Below the pieces are notes generated by a model that saw nothing but the letters and a program-made list of their open reading frames with translations, ran no database searches and was not told where the DNA came from. From Geobacteraceae bacterium GWC2_53_11 (GTDB lineage Bacteria > Desulfobacterota > Desulfuromonadia > Geobacterales > Pseudopelobacteraceae), in the NCBI GenBank assembly GCA_001802645.1, contig MGZJ01000010.1, forward strand, positions 43,203-107,202: a DNA stretch of 64,000 bases, in the 5' to 3' direction. Every line of letters begins with the position of its first letter. Positions within the stretch are counted from its first letter, which is position 1. The translations under genes and the position numbers were made by a program. This document shows positions 46,435-54,612 of this stretch, in pieces.

Positions 46435-46463
46435 TTGTCGCCACACCAATATGCAGGTATACT
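46435..46463 (+). promoter_or_regulatory. Sigma-70-type promoter, possibly leaderless transcript
   Basis: -35 TTGTCG (46435-46440), 17-nt spacer, -10 TATACT (46458-46463). The start is predicted near 46470 and the ATG is at 46473, leaving almost no room for a ribosome site. The -10 region GCAGGTATACTTT is identical to that upstream of the GGDEF gene at 55994. Confidence 0.6.
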
Positions 46464-46472
46464 TTCCCCATT

Positions 46473-47612
46473 ATGAGAACTCCTCCTTCCCTGTTCGACA
46501 ATCATCAGCATTGCGACTTGAGCCTGAGCGCCTGCCGCTACGACCAGCTCCGCTATGCGCTGGACCAGCATGCCATCGTCAGCGCCACCGACGAGCATGG
46601 CACCATTGTCGAAGCAAACGATAAATTCTGCGCTATCAGCGGCTACAGCCACGAAGAGCTGATCGGGCAAAATCACCGCATGGTGAAATCCGGCGTCCAC
46701 CCCGAATCGCTCTACCGCAACATGTGGGGCACCATCACCAGCGGACAGGTCTGGCAGGGAACGGTGTGCAACCGCAAGAAAGACGGCAGCCTGTACTGGG
46801 TTGAAGCCACCATTGTGCCGATCAGGGATGACCAGGGGCATCCCTGGCGCTACATCTCCATCCGCACCGACATCACGGCACTGAAAATGAACGAGGCCCA
46901 CCTGATTGCCGCCCGTGACGAGGCTCAGTCGGCCAACCACGCCAAGACCGTTTTTCTCTCCAATATGAGCCACGAACTGCGCACCCCGCTCAACGCCATC
47001 CTGGGTTTTGGCCAGCTTCTGGAAGCAGACCCTCAGCTGACTACCGACCAGCTCGATTCGGTACACGAGATGACCGGAGCCGGACGGCACCTGCTGGAGC
47101 TGGTCAATGAGGTGCTGGATCTGTCAAGTATCGAATCGGGGCGGCTGACCCTTTCCCCGGTGCCGATCATTCTGGATGAACTGATGGATGAATGCCTGCC
47201 GCTGGCATATCCCATGGCACAGGAGCGCGGGATAACCTTTTCGCTCCCGCCACGTTCCGGATGTACCATGATCGCCGACCGGGTTCGCCTGAAGCAGGCG
47301 ATTGTCAATCTGCTCACCAACGCGGTCAAATATAACCGGCGCGAAGGCCTGGTACGCGTGGCGTACGAATTTCCCGACGAACACTGCATCCGGATCCATG
47401 TACATGACAACGGCGCCGGTGTCGCGCCGGAGCGGCTGTCCGAGCTGTTCCAGCCGTTTCACCGCCTGGGGCAGGAACTGGGCGAGGTGGATGGCACCGG
47501 GATCGGACTTGCCATCACCAAATGGTTGATTGAAGCAATGGGCGGACACGTTGGAGCCGCAAGCGTCCCCGGCCAGGGGAGCGATTTCTGGCTGGAGCTG
47601 CCGCATACATGA
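46473..47612 (+). CDS. PAS-containing sensor histidine kinase
   Basis: 379 residues, no transmembrane segment. The PAS domain (about 30-145) has HAIVSATDEHGTIVEANDKFCAISGYS and DGSLYWVEATIVPI. HisKA follows (FLSNMSHELRTPLNAILGFGQ), with the ATPase N-box NLLTNAVKYN and G-boxes DNGAGV and GTGIGLAITKWL. It overlaps the next gene by 4 nt, so the operon encodes a relay ending in an HD-GYP protein. Confidence 0.92.
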   Translation: MRTPPSLFDNHQHCDLSLSACRYDQLRYALDQHAIVSATDEHGTIVEANDKFCAISGYSHEELIGQNHRMVKSGVHPESLYRNMWGTITSGQVWQGTVCNRKKDGSLYWVEATIVPIRDDQGHPWRYISIRTDITALKMNEAHLIAARDEAQSANHAKTVFLSNMSHELRTPLNAILGFGQLLEADPQLTTDQLDSVHEMTGAGRHLLELVNEVLDLSSIESGRLTLSPVPIILDELMDECLPLAYPMAQERGITFSLPPRSGCTMIADRVRLKQAIVNLLTNAVKYNRREGLVRVAYEFPDEHCIRIHVHDNGAGVAPERLSELFQPFHRLGQELGEVDGTGIGLAITKWLIEAMGGHVGAASVPGQGSDFWLELPHT

Positions 47613-50600
47613 ATAGAGGCCAGCCACATAATTCCCGCAACGCGCTGCCTCTTTTCCTGGCCCTGACCGTCGGCGGTCTGGCGGGAAACTATTTCAAATT
47701 CCCCATTTTCTTTAATATCGATTTTCTGTTCGGCAGCATCTTTGCCATGCTGGCGCTGCAGTTTCTGGGACCGGTGCGCGGCATGGCCGTCGCCCTGCTC
47801 AGCTGCAGCTACCTGTATTTCAGCTGGGGGCATCCCTACGCAATTATCATCATGACCGCCGAGGTCGCGGTTGTCGGCTGGCTGTCGCGACGGCGAAAGA
47901 TGGGGTTGGTACTGGCCGATTCACTCTTCTGGATCTGCATCGGCATGCCGCTGGTATACCTGTTCTACCATCTCGTCATGCATACTCCGGCAAGCCACAC
48001 CTCGATTATCATGACCAAACAGGCGGTGAACGGCATAGCCAATACGTTGGTCGCACGCCTATTTTTTACCGGATACATATTGCGAACCCGCTCCGGATTG
48101 ATTTCATACCGCGAGATCGTCTACAACCTGCTGGCCTTTTTTGTTCTCTGTCCGACATTGATCATGCTGGGTGTCGGCAGTAGAACCGATTTAAACGAAA
48201 CCGACCAGCGCATTCGCACCCTTCTCACGCATGATATCCGTCATGAAGCCGATATTCTGAATACCTGGGTGACCAACCGGAAAACCGCCATTGTCAATCT
48301 GGCGGAGATGGCAGCATTCCGCTCGCCACAGCAGTTGCAGCCCTACCTGGAACAGGCAAAGAAGGCCGACGGCAATTTTCTGCGCATCGGGCTGCTGAAC
48401 AGCAACGCAACCACCACCGCCTATTTCCCCCTGTCGGACGAGCTGGGACAGAGCAACATCGGCAGGAGTTTTGCGGATCGTCCCTATGTCCCGCTTCTCA
48501 AACAGGCACAAACGCCAATGCTTTCAGAGGTTGTTCAGGGAAGAATGGGCACACCCACACCGATCGTCGCGATGCTGGCGCCGGTTATCGTGCGCGGGAA
48601 ATTCAGCGGGTATGTTGCCGGGATTCTGAGTCTTAACCAGCCGCGTACCCATCTCGACAGGAGTTCGATCGAAAATGGCGCGCTGTATACCCTGATTGAT
48701 AAAAACGGCACCGTCATAATGTCAAACCGTACCGGTGTGAAACCGATGACGACCTTTGTACGCGGCAAGGGTGAGCTCACCCGTCTGGATGAGGGGGTCA
48801 GCCGATGGGTCCCGTCAGCAATGCCCAACACCCCTGTTTCCGACCGGTGGATGAATTCGGTCTATTTTACGGAGGTCTCCATCGGCCCTCTTGCCGAATG
48901 GAGGCTGATTATCGAACAACCGGTAGCACCTTTTCAGAAGGCGCTCTATACGAACTATACCGGCAAACTGACGCTGCTGTTTCTTATTCTCCTCCTGTCG
49001 CTGGCGCTTGCCGAAGTGGTGAGCCGCCGAATTATGATCAACCTGGAAAAACTGCGGCAGATTACCCGCGCCCTTCCGGCCCGGCTGGCATCGGGTGCCG
49101 ACATCACGTGGCCGGAGAGCGGCATCAAGGAAACGGACGAACTGAACAACAATTTTCAGGAGATGAGCGCCAGTATCCGGACGCATGTCAAGGAGCTGGA
49201 ACAGCTGAATGTGTCACTGGAGGAACGGACCCGGCAGGTCGAGCAGCTGGCCCAGGAGCAGCGGATTATCCTGAGCACCATACCGATCGGCGCCAGTTTT
49301 CTCAAAGACCGGGTCATCCAGGCGGCCAACCCGGCTTTCGACACGATCATGGGATACCCGTTCGGGGAAACGATCGGGATGAATACCTCGGAATTGTATC
49401 CGGACCGGGAAACCTACGAAGGTGTCGGCAAAGAAGCCTACGCAACGGTTGCGAAAGGGGGCGCCTACACCACCGAGTCACTCATGAAACGCAAGGACGG
49501 CTCGCTGTTCTGGTGCAGCATCATGGGGCAGGCGGTCAACCCTCAGAAACTGGAGGATGGCTCCATCTGGATGCTTCAGGATATTTCGGAGCGAAAACTG
49601 GCGGAGCATATGCTCGTGGAATCGAACCAACAGCTTGAGGAGGCCCGGGAACAGGCGGAAACCGCCAACCGGGCCAAAAGCGAGTTTTTGTCCCGCATGA
49701 GCCACGAATTGCGTACGCCGATGAATGCCATTGTCGGTTTCACGCAGCTGCTGGAAGACAGTCCTGACCACCCGCTTTCCGAAGACCAGCGGGACAGCCT
49801 GCATGAAATCAGCACCGCCGGGTCGCACCTGCTTGAGCTGATCAACGAGATCCTCGATCTTGCCCGGATCGAAAGCGGCCGGCTGGTACTGTCGCTGGAA
49901 CCGCTTGAGCTGGGAGATTTGTGCCGGGAGTGCCTCAGCCTGCTCACACCGTTGGCCGATCAGCGCAGCATTACCCTGTCAAGCTCCATCCCTCCCGAAC
50001 TGCGCCTGCTCGCCGACCGCCGCAGGCTCCGGCAAGTCCTGCTCAACCTTATTTCAAACGGCATCAAGTACAACCGTGAAGCCGGTACCGTCGAGATCAC
50101 CTGCGAGGTCGCAACCGGTTCGGTGGTACGAATCATGGTTCGTGACAGCGGTTCCGGCATCGACCCTGAGTTTCTGCCGCGCCTGTTTCATCCCTTTGAG
50201 CGGGCTGCCTCGGTTGATGGCCTGATTGAAGGCACCGGCATTGGCCTGGTTCTGGCAAAGCGCCTGACTGAAGCAATGGGAGGAACCATCGGCGTTGAAA
50301 GCACCCCCGGCAGCGGCAGCCTGTTCTGGGTAGACCTCCCCGTGACAGAGCATTGGGAGGAGCTGGAGGCTTCTCCCGATGCGCCGACGACACCTCTGGC
50401 CGTACCGTCCGCCCGAGCGCGGGTGGTACTGTATATCGAAGACAACCCGGCCAATATGCGGCTGGTGAAAAAAATCATTTCCGGGCTGGGGGGGATACAG
50501 CTGCTGACGGCAGAGACCGCGGAAGCGGGACTGCGGCTGGTGAAAACCAGCCCCCCTCACCTGATTCTGCTGGATATCAACCTGCCGGGTATGGACGGTT

Positions 50601-50806
50601 TCGAGGCGCTCGGCATCCTGCGGACGACCCCGGAGACACGGGATATTCCGGTGGTGGCGGTGACCGCCAATGCCATGCCGGACCAGGTAAAACGGGTCAT
50701 AGCGGCCGGTTTTGACGACTGCCTGACCAAACCGATCAACCTGCAGCGGTTTGTTGCCGTGGTTGACGAACTGCTTGAAAAAACAGTTTCGGGAGAGAAC
50801 CTATGA
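47609..50806 (+). CDS. Hybrid histidine kinase with membrane, Cache, PAS and receiver domains
   Basis: 1065 residues. About five N-terminal helices (10-200) form a MASE-like membrane module, then a periplasmic double-Cache-like domain (about 205-445), a helix (LTLLFLILLLSLALAEVV), HAMP-like linker, PAS (about 555-670), HisKA (FLSRMSHELRTPMNAIVGF), ATPase (NLISNGIKYN, GTGIGLVLAKRL) and a C-terminal receiver (VLYIEDNPANMRLV; Asp in LILLDINLPGMDGF). The receiver could pass phosphate to the REC/HD-GYP protein encoded by the next, overlapping gene. The signal is unknown. Confidence 0.93.
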   Translation: MNRGQPHNSRNALPLFLALTVGGLAGNYFKFPIFFNIDFLFGSIFAMLALQFLGPVRGMAVALLSCSYLYFSWGHPYAIIIMTAEVAVVGWLSRRRKMGLVLADSLFWICIGMPLVYLFYHLVMHTPASHTSIIMTKQAVNGIANTLVARLFFTGYILRTRSGLISYREIVYNLLAFFVLCPTLIMLGVGSRTDLNETDQRIRTLLTHDIRHEADILNTWVTNRKTAIVNLAEMAAFRSPQQLQPYLEQAKKADGNFLRIGLLNSNATTTAYFPLSDELGQSNIGRSFADRPYVPLLKQAQTPMLSEVVQGRMGTPTPIVAMLAPVIVRGKFSGYVAGILSLNQPRTHLDRSSIENGALYTLIDKNGTVIMSNRTGVKPMTTFVRGKGELTRLDEGVSRWVPSAMPNTPVSDRWMNSVYFTEVSIGPLAEWRLIIEQPVAPFQKALYTNYTGKLTLLFLILLLSLALAEVVSRRIMINLEKLRQITRALPARLASGADITWPESGIKETDELNNNFQEMSASIRTHVKELEQLNVSLEERTRQVEQLAQEQRIILSTIPIGASFLKDRVIQAANPAFDTIMGYPFGETIGMNTSELYPDRETYEGVGKEAYATVAKGGAYTTESLMKRKDGSLFWCSIMGQAVNPQKLEDGSIWMLQDISERKLAEHMLVESNQQLEEAREQAETANRAKSEFLSRMSHELRTPMNAIVGFTQLLEDSPDHPLSEDQRDSLHEISTAGSHLLELINEILDLARIESGRLVLSLEPLELGDLCRECLSLLTPLADQRSITLSSSIPPELRLLADRRRLRQVLLNLISNGIKYNREAGTVEITCEVATGSVVRIMVRDSGSGIDPEFLPRLFHPFERAASVDGLIEGTGIGLVLAKRLTEAMGGTIGVESTPGSGSLFWVDLPVTEHWEELEASPDAPTTPLAVPSARARVVLYIEDNPANMRLVKKIISGLGGIQLLTAETAEAGLRLVKTSPPHLILLDINLPGMDGFEALGILRTTPETRDIPVVAVTANAMPDQVKRVIAAGFDDCLTKPINLQRFVAVVDELLEKTVSGENL

Positions 50807-51867
50807 TTGTATCGGACAAAATCGCTCATAACAGCAGGATCCTGATGGTTGATGATGAGCCGGTCAACCTGAAGCTGCTTGATAAAATGCTGCGGGCCGA
50901 GGGGTATACCAACCTGGTCTCCATCTCTGATCCCCGCACGGTTCTGGAATCCTACGGCGCCGCACCGACCGACCTGATCCTGCTCGACATCAACATGCCG
51001 TTCCTGAACGGCTACGAGGTCATGGCGCAGCTGAAGACACTTAATGACCCGCTCCTCCCCCCGATCCTGGTGCTGACAGCTCAGGGCAGCCGGGACTTCC
51101 TGATGCGCGCACTCAACGAGGGGGCGCGGGATTTTCTCAGCAAGCCGTTCGACCGGTACGAACTGATGGCCAGGGTCAGGAACCTGCTGGATGCACACCT
51201 GGCGCTGCGCCTGACCTTTGACCAGAAGGGGGTGCTGGAGGAGAGAGTGCGCATACGCACCGCCGAGGTGGTTCAGTCCCGCCTGGAAATCGTCCAGCGC
51301 CTTGGCCGCGCCTCGGAATACCGGGACAACGAGACGGGTCGCCATATCCTCCGCATGAGCCACTGTGCCGCCCTGCTGGCCAAGCAGATCGGCTGGAGTC
51401 AGGAGCAGTGCGACCTGATGCTGTATGCCAGCCCCATGCACGATCTGGGCAAGATCGGCATTTCCGACACGATTCTGCTGAAGCCGGCACGCCTGACGGA
51501 CGATGAACGGACCATCATGGAGACCCACACCCTCATCGGCGCCGACATTCTGTCCGGCTCAAGCAACGAACTGCTTGAAACCGCCCGGGTCATAGCGCTG
51601 ACCCACCACGAAAAATGGGACGGCAGCGGCTATCCCGGCAAACTGGCCGGCACGGAAATTCCGATTGAGGGGCGTATCGCCGCGATAGTAGACGTCTTTG
51701 ACGCCCTCACCTCAAAACGCCCCTATAAAAAAGCGTGGCCCATTGAAGACGCTGTCGCGGACATGCGCGAGCAGAGCGGCCGCCATTTCGACCCGGAACT
51801 GGTGGAACAATTCCTCACGATTCTGCCGGGCGTCATCAAGATCGGCAAGTGTTTCTCCGAACCGTAA
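50803..51867 (+). CDS. REC/HD-GYP response regulator, probable c-di-GMP phosphodiesterase
   Basis: 354 residues. Receiver: ILMVDDEPVNLKLL, Asp in LILLDINMPFLNGYEV. HD-GYP: SPMHDLGKIGISD, HTLIGADIL, THHEKWDGSGYP, and VFDALTSKRPYKKAW. It overlaps the hybrid kinase gene by 4 nt (ATGA) and is its likely output, lowering c-di-GMP when phosphorylated (direction inferred). Confidence 0.95.
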   Translation: MIVSDKIAHNSRILMVDDEPVNLKLLDKMLRAEGYTNLVSISDPRTVLESYGAAPTDLILLDINMPFLNGYEVMAQLKTLNDPLLPPILVLTAQGSRDFLMRALNEGARDFLSKPFDRYELMARVRNLLDAHLALRLTFDQKGVLEERVRIRTAEVVQSRLEIVQRLGRASEYRDNETGRHILRMSHCAALLAKQIGWSQEQCDLMLYASPMHDLGKIGISDTILLKPARLTDDERTIMETHTLIGADILSGSSNELLETARVIALTHHEKWDGSGYPGKLAGTEIPIEGRIAAIVDVFDALTSKRPYKKAWPIEDAVADMREQSGRHFDPELVEQFLTILPGVIKIGKCFSEP

Positions 51868-51953
51868 CAGAGAAATCCTGACCACATAAAAACAGGTGAT
51901 CATATCCCCGTCTCCCCGCACTTTCTTTAAACCAAAAACCGGCAATTCACTCT

Positions 51954-51985
51954 CGCAAAGGCGCAAAGGCGCAAAGACGCAAAGG
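51954..51985. repeat. Tandem CGCAAAGG-type repeat
   Basis: Four near-perfect 8-bp units (CGCAAAGG with one A/G change) lie in the 181-bp gap before the FKBP gene. Similar runs are dispersed in many bacterial genomes. Nothing else is recognisable in 51868-52048. Confidence 0.7.
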
Positions 51986-52048
51986 AAGTCAAATCCGGCA
52001 GCAAAGTTGCAGAGCTCCTGGCCAACAAGCACAAGGGGAGAAACCGGC

Positions 52049-52477
52049 ATGACTCAAGCAGCGGCAGGCAGCACCGTGACCATCAGCTATATCGGGACAC
52101 TGGACAACGGCAGAATATTTCACAGCACCGAAACCCAGGGGCCACTGACCGTTGCTATCGGCTCCGGGCAGCTCTTTCCGGCGCTCGAACAGGCCATTAT
52201 CGGCATGCGGGCCGGAGAGGTGAAGAACATTGAACTCACCGCCGCAGAAGCCTACGGTTCACGGCTACAGGAAAACATCATCCGGGTCGCCCGGAATACC
52301 TTTCCTGCCGGAAAAGAGATCATGGTTGGTCAGAAATTAAGCATCGAGTTCAAGGGTGGAACGTCGCGGGTCATGGTGGTGACGGCGGTAGATGGTGCAG
52401 AAGTCACTCTTGACGGCAATCACCCGCTGGCAGGGCTGGATCTGACCTTTGCCCTGAAGGTTGAGCAGGTGGAGTAA
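52049..52477 (+). CDS. FKBP-type peptidyl-prolyl isomerase (SlyD-like)
   Basis: 142 residues, start MTQAAAGSTVTISYIGTLDNGRIF with GGGGAG upstream. Motifs: PLTVAIGSGQLFPALEQAIIGMRAGE, the insert-in-flap region, and VTLDGNHPLAGLDLTFALKVEQV typical of SlyD. There is no His/Cys-rich metal tail. It folds proteins by prolyl isomerisation. It is 25 nt from cowN; nitrogenase maturation in other bacteria uses a parvulin-type isomerase (NifM), so a nif-related role is possible but unproven. Confidence 0.9.
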   Translation: MTQAAAGSTVTISYIGTLDNGRIFHSTETQGPLTVAIGSGQLFPALEQAIIGMRAGEVKNIELTAAEAYGSRLQENIIRVARNTFPAGKEIMVGQKLSIEFKGGTSRVMVVTAVDGAEVTLDGNHPLAGLDLTFALKVEQVE

Positions 52478-52502
52478 CGTTTGACTTCTGAATGGAGGAA
52501 TG

Positions 52503-52808
52503 ATGCGGCAGAAATGCAAGCCGGACCGGTATGTTTCATTCGCCGGCATTGAAGGTGATAAAAATTCGCGCGAACTGATGAAAATGCTGCGGCGCCATAT
52601 TGACGACCCGCTCAAGACCAACCGGTATTGGGAATTATTCAAAGACAAACTGGAACGGGTCGGAAAGCCGGTTGAGCATGGCGGCCGCTGTATGGATGAG
52701 TTGTATCTGATACACGCCTATATCAATAATATCAGGGAGCTGTTCGAGCTGTATGACGACCAAGCGGCACTGGTGCTGTTAGACAGGATTGAGGTTGAAA
52801 GCTGCTGA
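52503..52808 (+). CDS. cowN: CowN, protection of nitrogenase from carbon monoxide
   Basis: 101 residues. DRYVSFAGIEGDKNSRELMKMLRRHIDDP and MDELYLIHAYINNIRELFELYDDQAALVLLDRIE are hallmark CowN sequences. CowN sustains N2 fixation when CO is present. The ATG at 52503 is preferred over 52500 because GGAGG at 52494-52498 is too close to the first. It is co-transcribed with the FKBP gene and convergent with the nifV operon. Confidence 0.93.
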   Translation: MRQKCKPDRYVSFAGIEGDKNSRELMKMLRRHIDDPLKTNRYWELFKDKLERVGKPVEHGGRCMDELYLIHAYINNIRELFELYDDQAALVLLDRIEVESC

Positions 52809-52833
52809 CGCTGCAACATGAAAATGTTACTCT

Positions 52834-53523
52834 TTATTTTTTCAGCCCGGCATACAACAGAAAATTGTTCAGAAGCTGACCGGCTGTAACCCCGTATGGC
52901 AGGGCTGCCGCCAGGAAATCTCCAACCATACTCTCAACCTGCGCTGCCGTGTTGGTATCCCATGCGCACCAGTCACGAATGATCGCTTCGGTCACCTCGG
53001 GATGAAACTGGAGTCCCCAGGCGGAGCTGCCCACCCTGAACGCCTGATGCTGGCAGAGTGCTGAGGATGCCAGCAACACAGCGCCGCCGGGTATATCGAA
53101 ACTGTCATGGTGCCACTGAAAAGTGGTAAACGTCTCCGCAATGCCGCTGAACAGATGGTCCTCTTCGCCTGCAGCCGTCAATGATACCGGCAGGGTACCC
53201 AGCTCTTCCCACCGGTTTGACACCACCTTCGCCCCCAGCGCAGCAGCGAGCAGCTGTCCCCCGAGACAGATGCCGAGATACGGGATGCGGGCAGCAACGA
53301 CCTCACGAACGAGCTGTTTCAGATCCATAAGAAAAGGATGGCGCTGATCATCGTTTGCTCCCATGGCGCCACCCAGGACGATCAGGGCAGCGATCTCCTT
53401 AGGAGACGGCAGAATGCCGTCCCGGTGAGGGTGGTGGATGATATATGGGATGGCAAGATTGTCGATGATGTTGCCGGGCGGCACTTCGGGGTCGTTCTGG
53501 ATGATATGAAGCAATTTTTTCAT
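52834..53523 (-). CDS. Class I glutamine amidotransferase-like protein
   Basis: 229 residues with nucleophile Cys in YLGICLGGQLLAAALG and catalytic His/Glu in LQFHPEVTEAI. This is a stand-alone GMP-synthase-type amidotransferase domain that frees ammonia from glutamine, or a related hydrolase. It is the last gene of the nifV operon, 31 nt after the macro-like gene. A link to nitrogen status is inferred from position only. Confidence 0.9.
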   Translation of the reverse strand: MKKLLHIIQNDPEVPPGNIIDNLAIPYIIHHPHRDGILPSPKEIAALIVLGGAMGANDDQRHPFLMDLKQLVREVVAARIPYLGICLGGQLLAAALGAKVVSNRWEELGTLPVSLTAAGEEDHLFSGIAETFTTFQWHHDSFDIPGGAVLLASSALCQHQAFRVGSSAWGLQFHPEVTEAIIRDWCAWDTNTAAQVESMVGDFLAAALPYGVTAGQLLNNFLLYAGLKK

Positions 53524-53554
53524 AAGGCGTACCGTTTGTTGCAGAGTTTTGAAA

Positions 53555-53980
53555 CTACTGACTGATTACAAGAAAACGCTGATCGAAGCAAGCTTCCAGA
53601 AGCGGCTTCACATCCTGCCAGGCAAGCCCGCCTCCGCCGCAGCCGGGACGCGGAACGACAATCCACTGCCAGCCTGACCGGTCTGCCAACAGCCGCAGTT
53701 CCAGAGCGGAACGGGCAATGATGCGCAGGTCAGGGAGGGACCAGGGGGTTTCCTCCACCGGAAAGGTGGCGATGCCCCAGCCGAGATCGAATACATGGTT
53801 TCCCTGTTCCGCCAGCAATCTGCCCGCTGTTCCGGCAAGTCCGGGTAAACGGAGTGCCGCCTGGCGTGCCACACCCCGCCCAAAAATTGCCCGGCCGTCG
53901 CGGGTCAGCGAGCCGTTGGTGGTGATGACGATCACGGCCCTGCCGGCATACTCCCAGATGTCGCCTACCGCCTCAAACAT
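53555..53980 (-). CDS. Macro-domain-like protein (possible ADP-ribose binding or hydrolysis)
   Basis: 141 residues. AVIVITTNGSLTRDGRAIFGRGVARQAALRLPG resembles the macro-domain start (strand, N-x-x-G-x-x-x-x-GRGVA). IATFPVEETPW, SALELRLLAD, and IVVPRPGCGGGGLAWQDVKPLLE match later elements, the last being the phosphate-binding loop. Macro domains bind or remove ADP-ribose. NifH in this window has the arginine that is ADP-ribosylated in other diazotrophs. It overlaps the upstream gene by 16 nt. Confidence 0.75.
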   Translation of the reverse strand: MFEAVGDIWEYAGRAVIVITTNGSLTRDGRAIFGRGVARQAALRLPGLAGTAGRLLAEQGNHVFDLGWGIATFPVEETPWSLPDLRIIARSALELRLLADRSGWQWIVVPRPGCGGGGLAWQDVKPLLEACFDQRFLVISQ

Positions 53981-54255
53981 TCCACGGCCGAGCCCCGCAG
54001 GTAATCGAACACATCTCCCCGGGTCGTTATGAAGCCCGGCATCACGTTGAGGATGTCCTCGACCAGATGCAGCACCTCGCCATCGACACTCGCCAGCTCA
54101 TCCATGACGGCCGACAACATCGGCAGCACCTCGTACAGGTCGTGCCGGTTGAAAGGCGCAGGGTCGGGCAGCCCGGGAAACTTGGGCTCATCACGGCTGG
54201 CAACGTCCCGCGGATACCTGAATTTAAGGTCTGAGACTTTAAGGATAATCGGCAT
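53965..54255 (-). CDS. Unknown 96-residue protein in the nifV operon
   Basis: Begins MPIILKVSDLKFRYPRDVASRD; ends LRGSAVECLRR. It has no transmembrane segment or signal peptide and is rich in acidic residues in its helical second half (DELASVDGEVLHLVEDILNVMPG). I do not recognise it. It lies 16 nt after the Cys/Gly-tail gene and overlaps the macro-like gene, so it is expressed with nifV. Confidence 0.75.
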   Translation of the reverse strand: MPIILKVSDLKFRYPRDVASRDEPKFPGLPDPAPFNRHDLYEVLPMLSAVMDELASVDGEVLHLVEDILNVMPGFITTRGDVFDYLRGSAVECLRR

Positions 54256-54271
54256 GATACCCTCCCCGGCT

Positions 54272-54505
54272 TTAATGTCCGCCGCAGCCGCCGCCACAAC
54301 CACCGCCGCAGCCCGGCTTGACGATGTCTGCGGCCTTGGGTTTTTCGCACAACCGCAGGGCGGCCCGATCCACATACCAGCCACCATCTTCATGCTTTCC
54401 CTGCAGTTCGTTCAGCTTGATCATCATCAGCACCCGCATTTCAGTTGTTTCCAGCAGTAGCGCCGCCTCGGCAATGGGTACGAAACTTGTTCCTGCTTCA
54501 CACAT
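54272..54505 (-). CDS. Winged-helix-like protein with a Cys/Gly metal-binding tail
   Basis: 77 residues starting MCEAGTSFVPIAEAALLLETTEM. Residues about 8-55 (PIAEAALLLETTEMRVLMMIKLNEL, GGWYVDRAALR) look like an excisionase/MerR-type helix-turn-helix. The C-terminus is PGCGGGCGGGCGGH, three regularly spaced Cys and a final His. The pair suggests a small metal- or Fe-S-sensing DNA- or protein-binding factor. It is immediately downstream of nifV. Confidence 0.75.
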   Translation of the reverse strand: MCEAGTSFVPIAEAALLLETTEMRVLMMIKLNELQGKHEDGGWYVDRAALRLCEKPKAADIVKPGCGGGCGGGCGGH

Positions 54506-54523
54506 GATGTTTCTCCTTTTTGG

Positions 54524-54609
54524 TTCGACTCCGCTCACCAACCGATCTATTCTCTCACCAGTCGTACCAGACGAGCAGCAGAGACAGGCGGTCCCTGAGC
54601 GGAGTCGAA
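54524..54609. repeat. Inverted repeat of the TTCGACTCCGCTCA family
   Basis: TTCGACTCCGCTCA at 54524-54537 and its perfect complement at 54596-54609 flank 58 bp, in the gap between nifV and the next gene. This 14-bp sequence is a widely dispersed bacterial repeat. It could form a long hairpin that lowers expression downstream of nifV. Confidence 0.75.
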
Positions 54610-54612
54610 GGG

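Noticed and set aside
51954-51985. Possible c-di-GMP riboswitch core (CGCAAAG)
   Set aside because: The sequence is a tandem 8-bp repeat with none of the paired stems of a GEMM riboswitch.
54521-54540. tRNA-like 3' end (GGTTCGACTCCG ... ACCA)
   Set aside because: It resembles a T-arm plus CCA, but no acceptor, D-arm or anticodon arm precedes it, and the same 14 bp recur inverted 58 bp away, showing a dispersed repeat.
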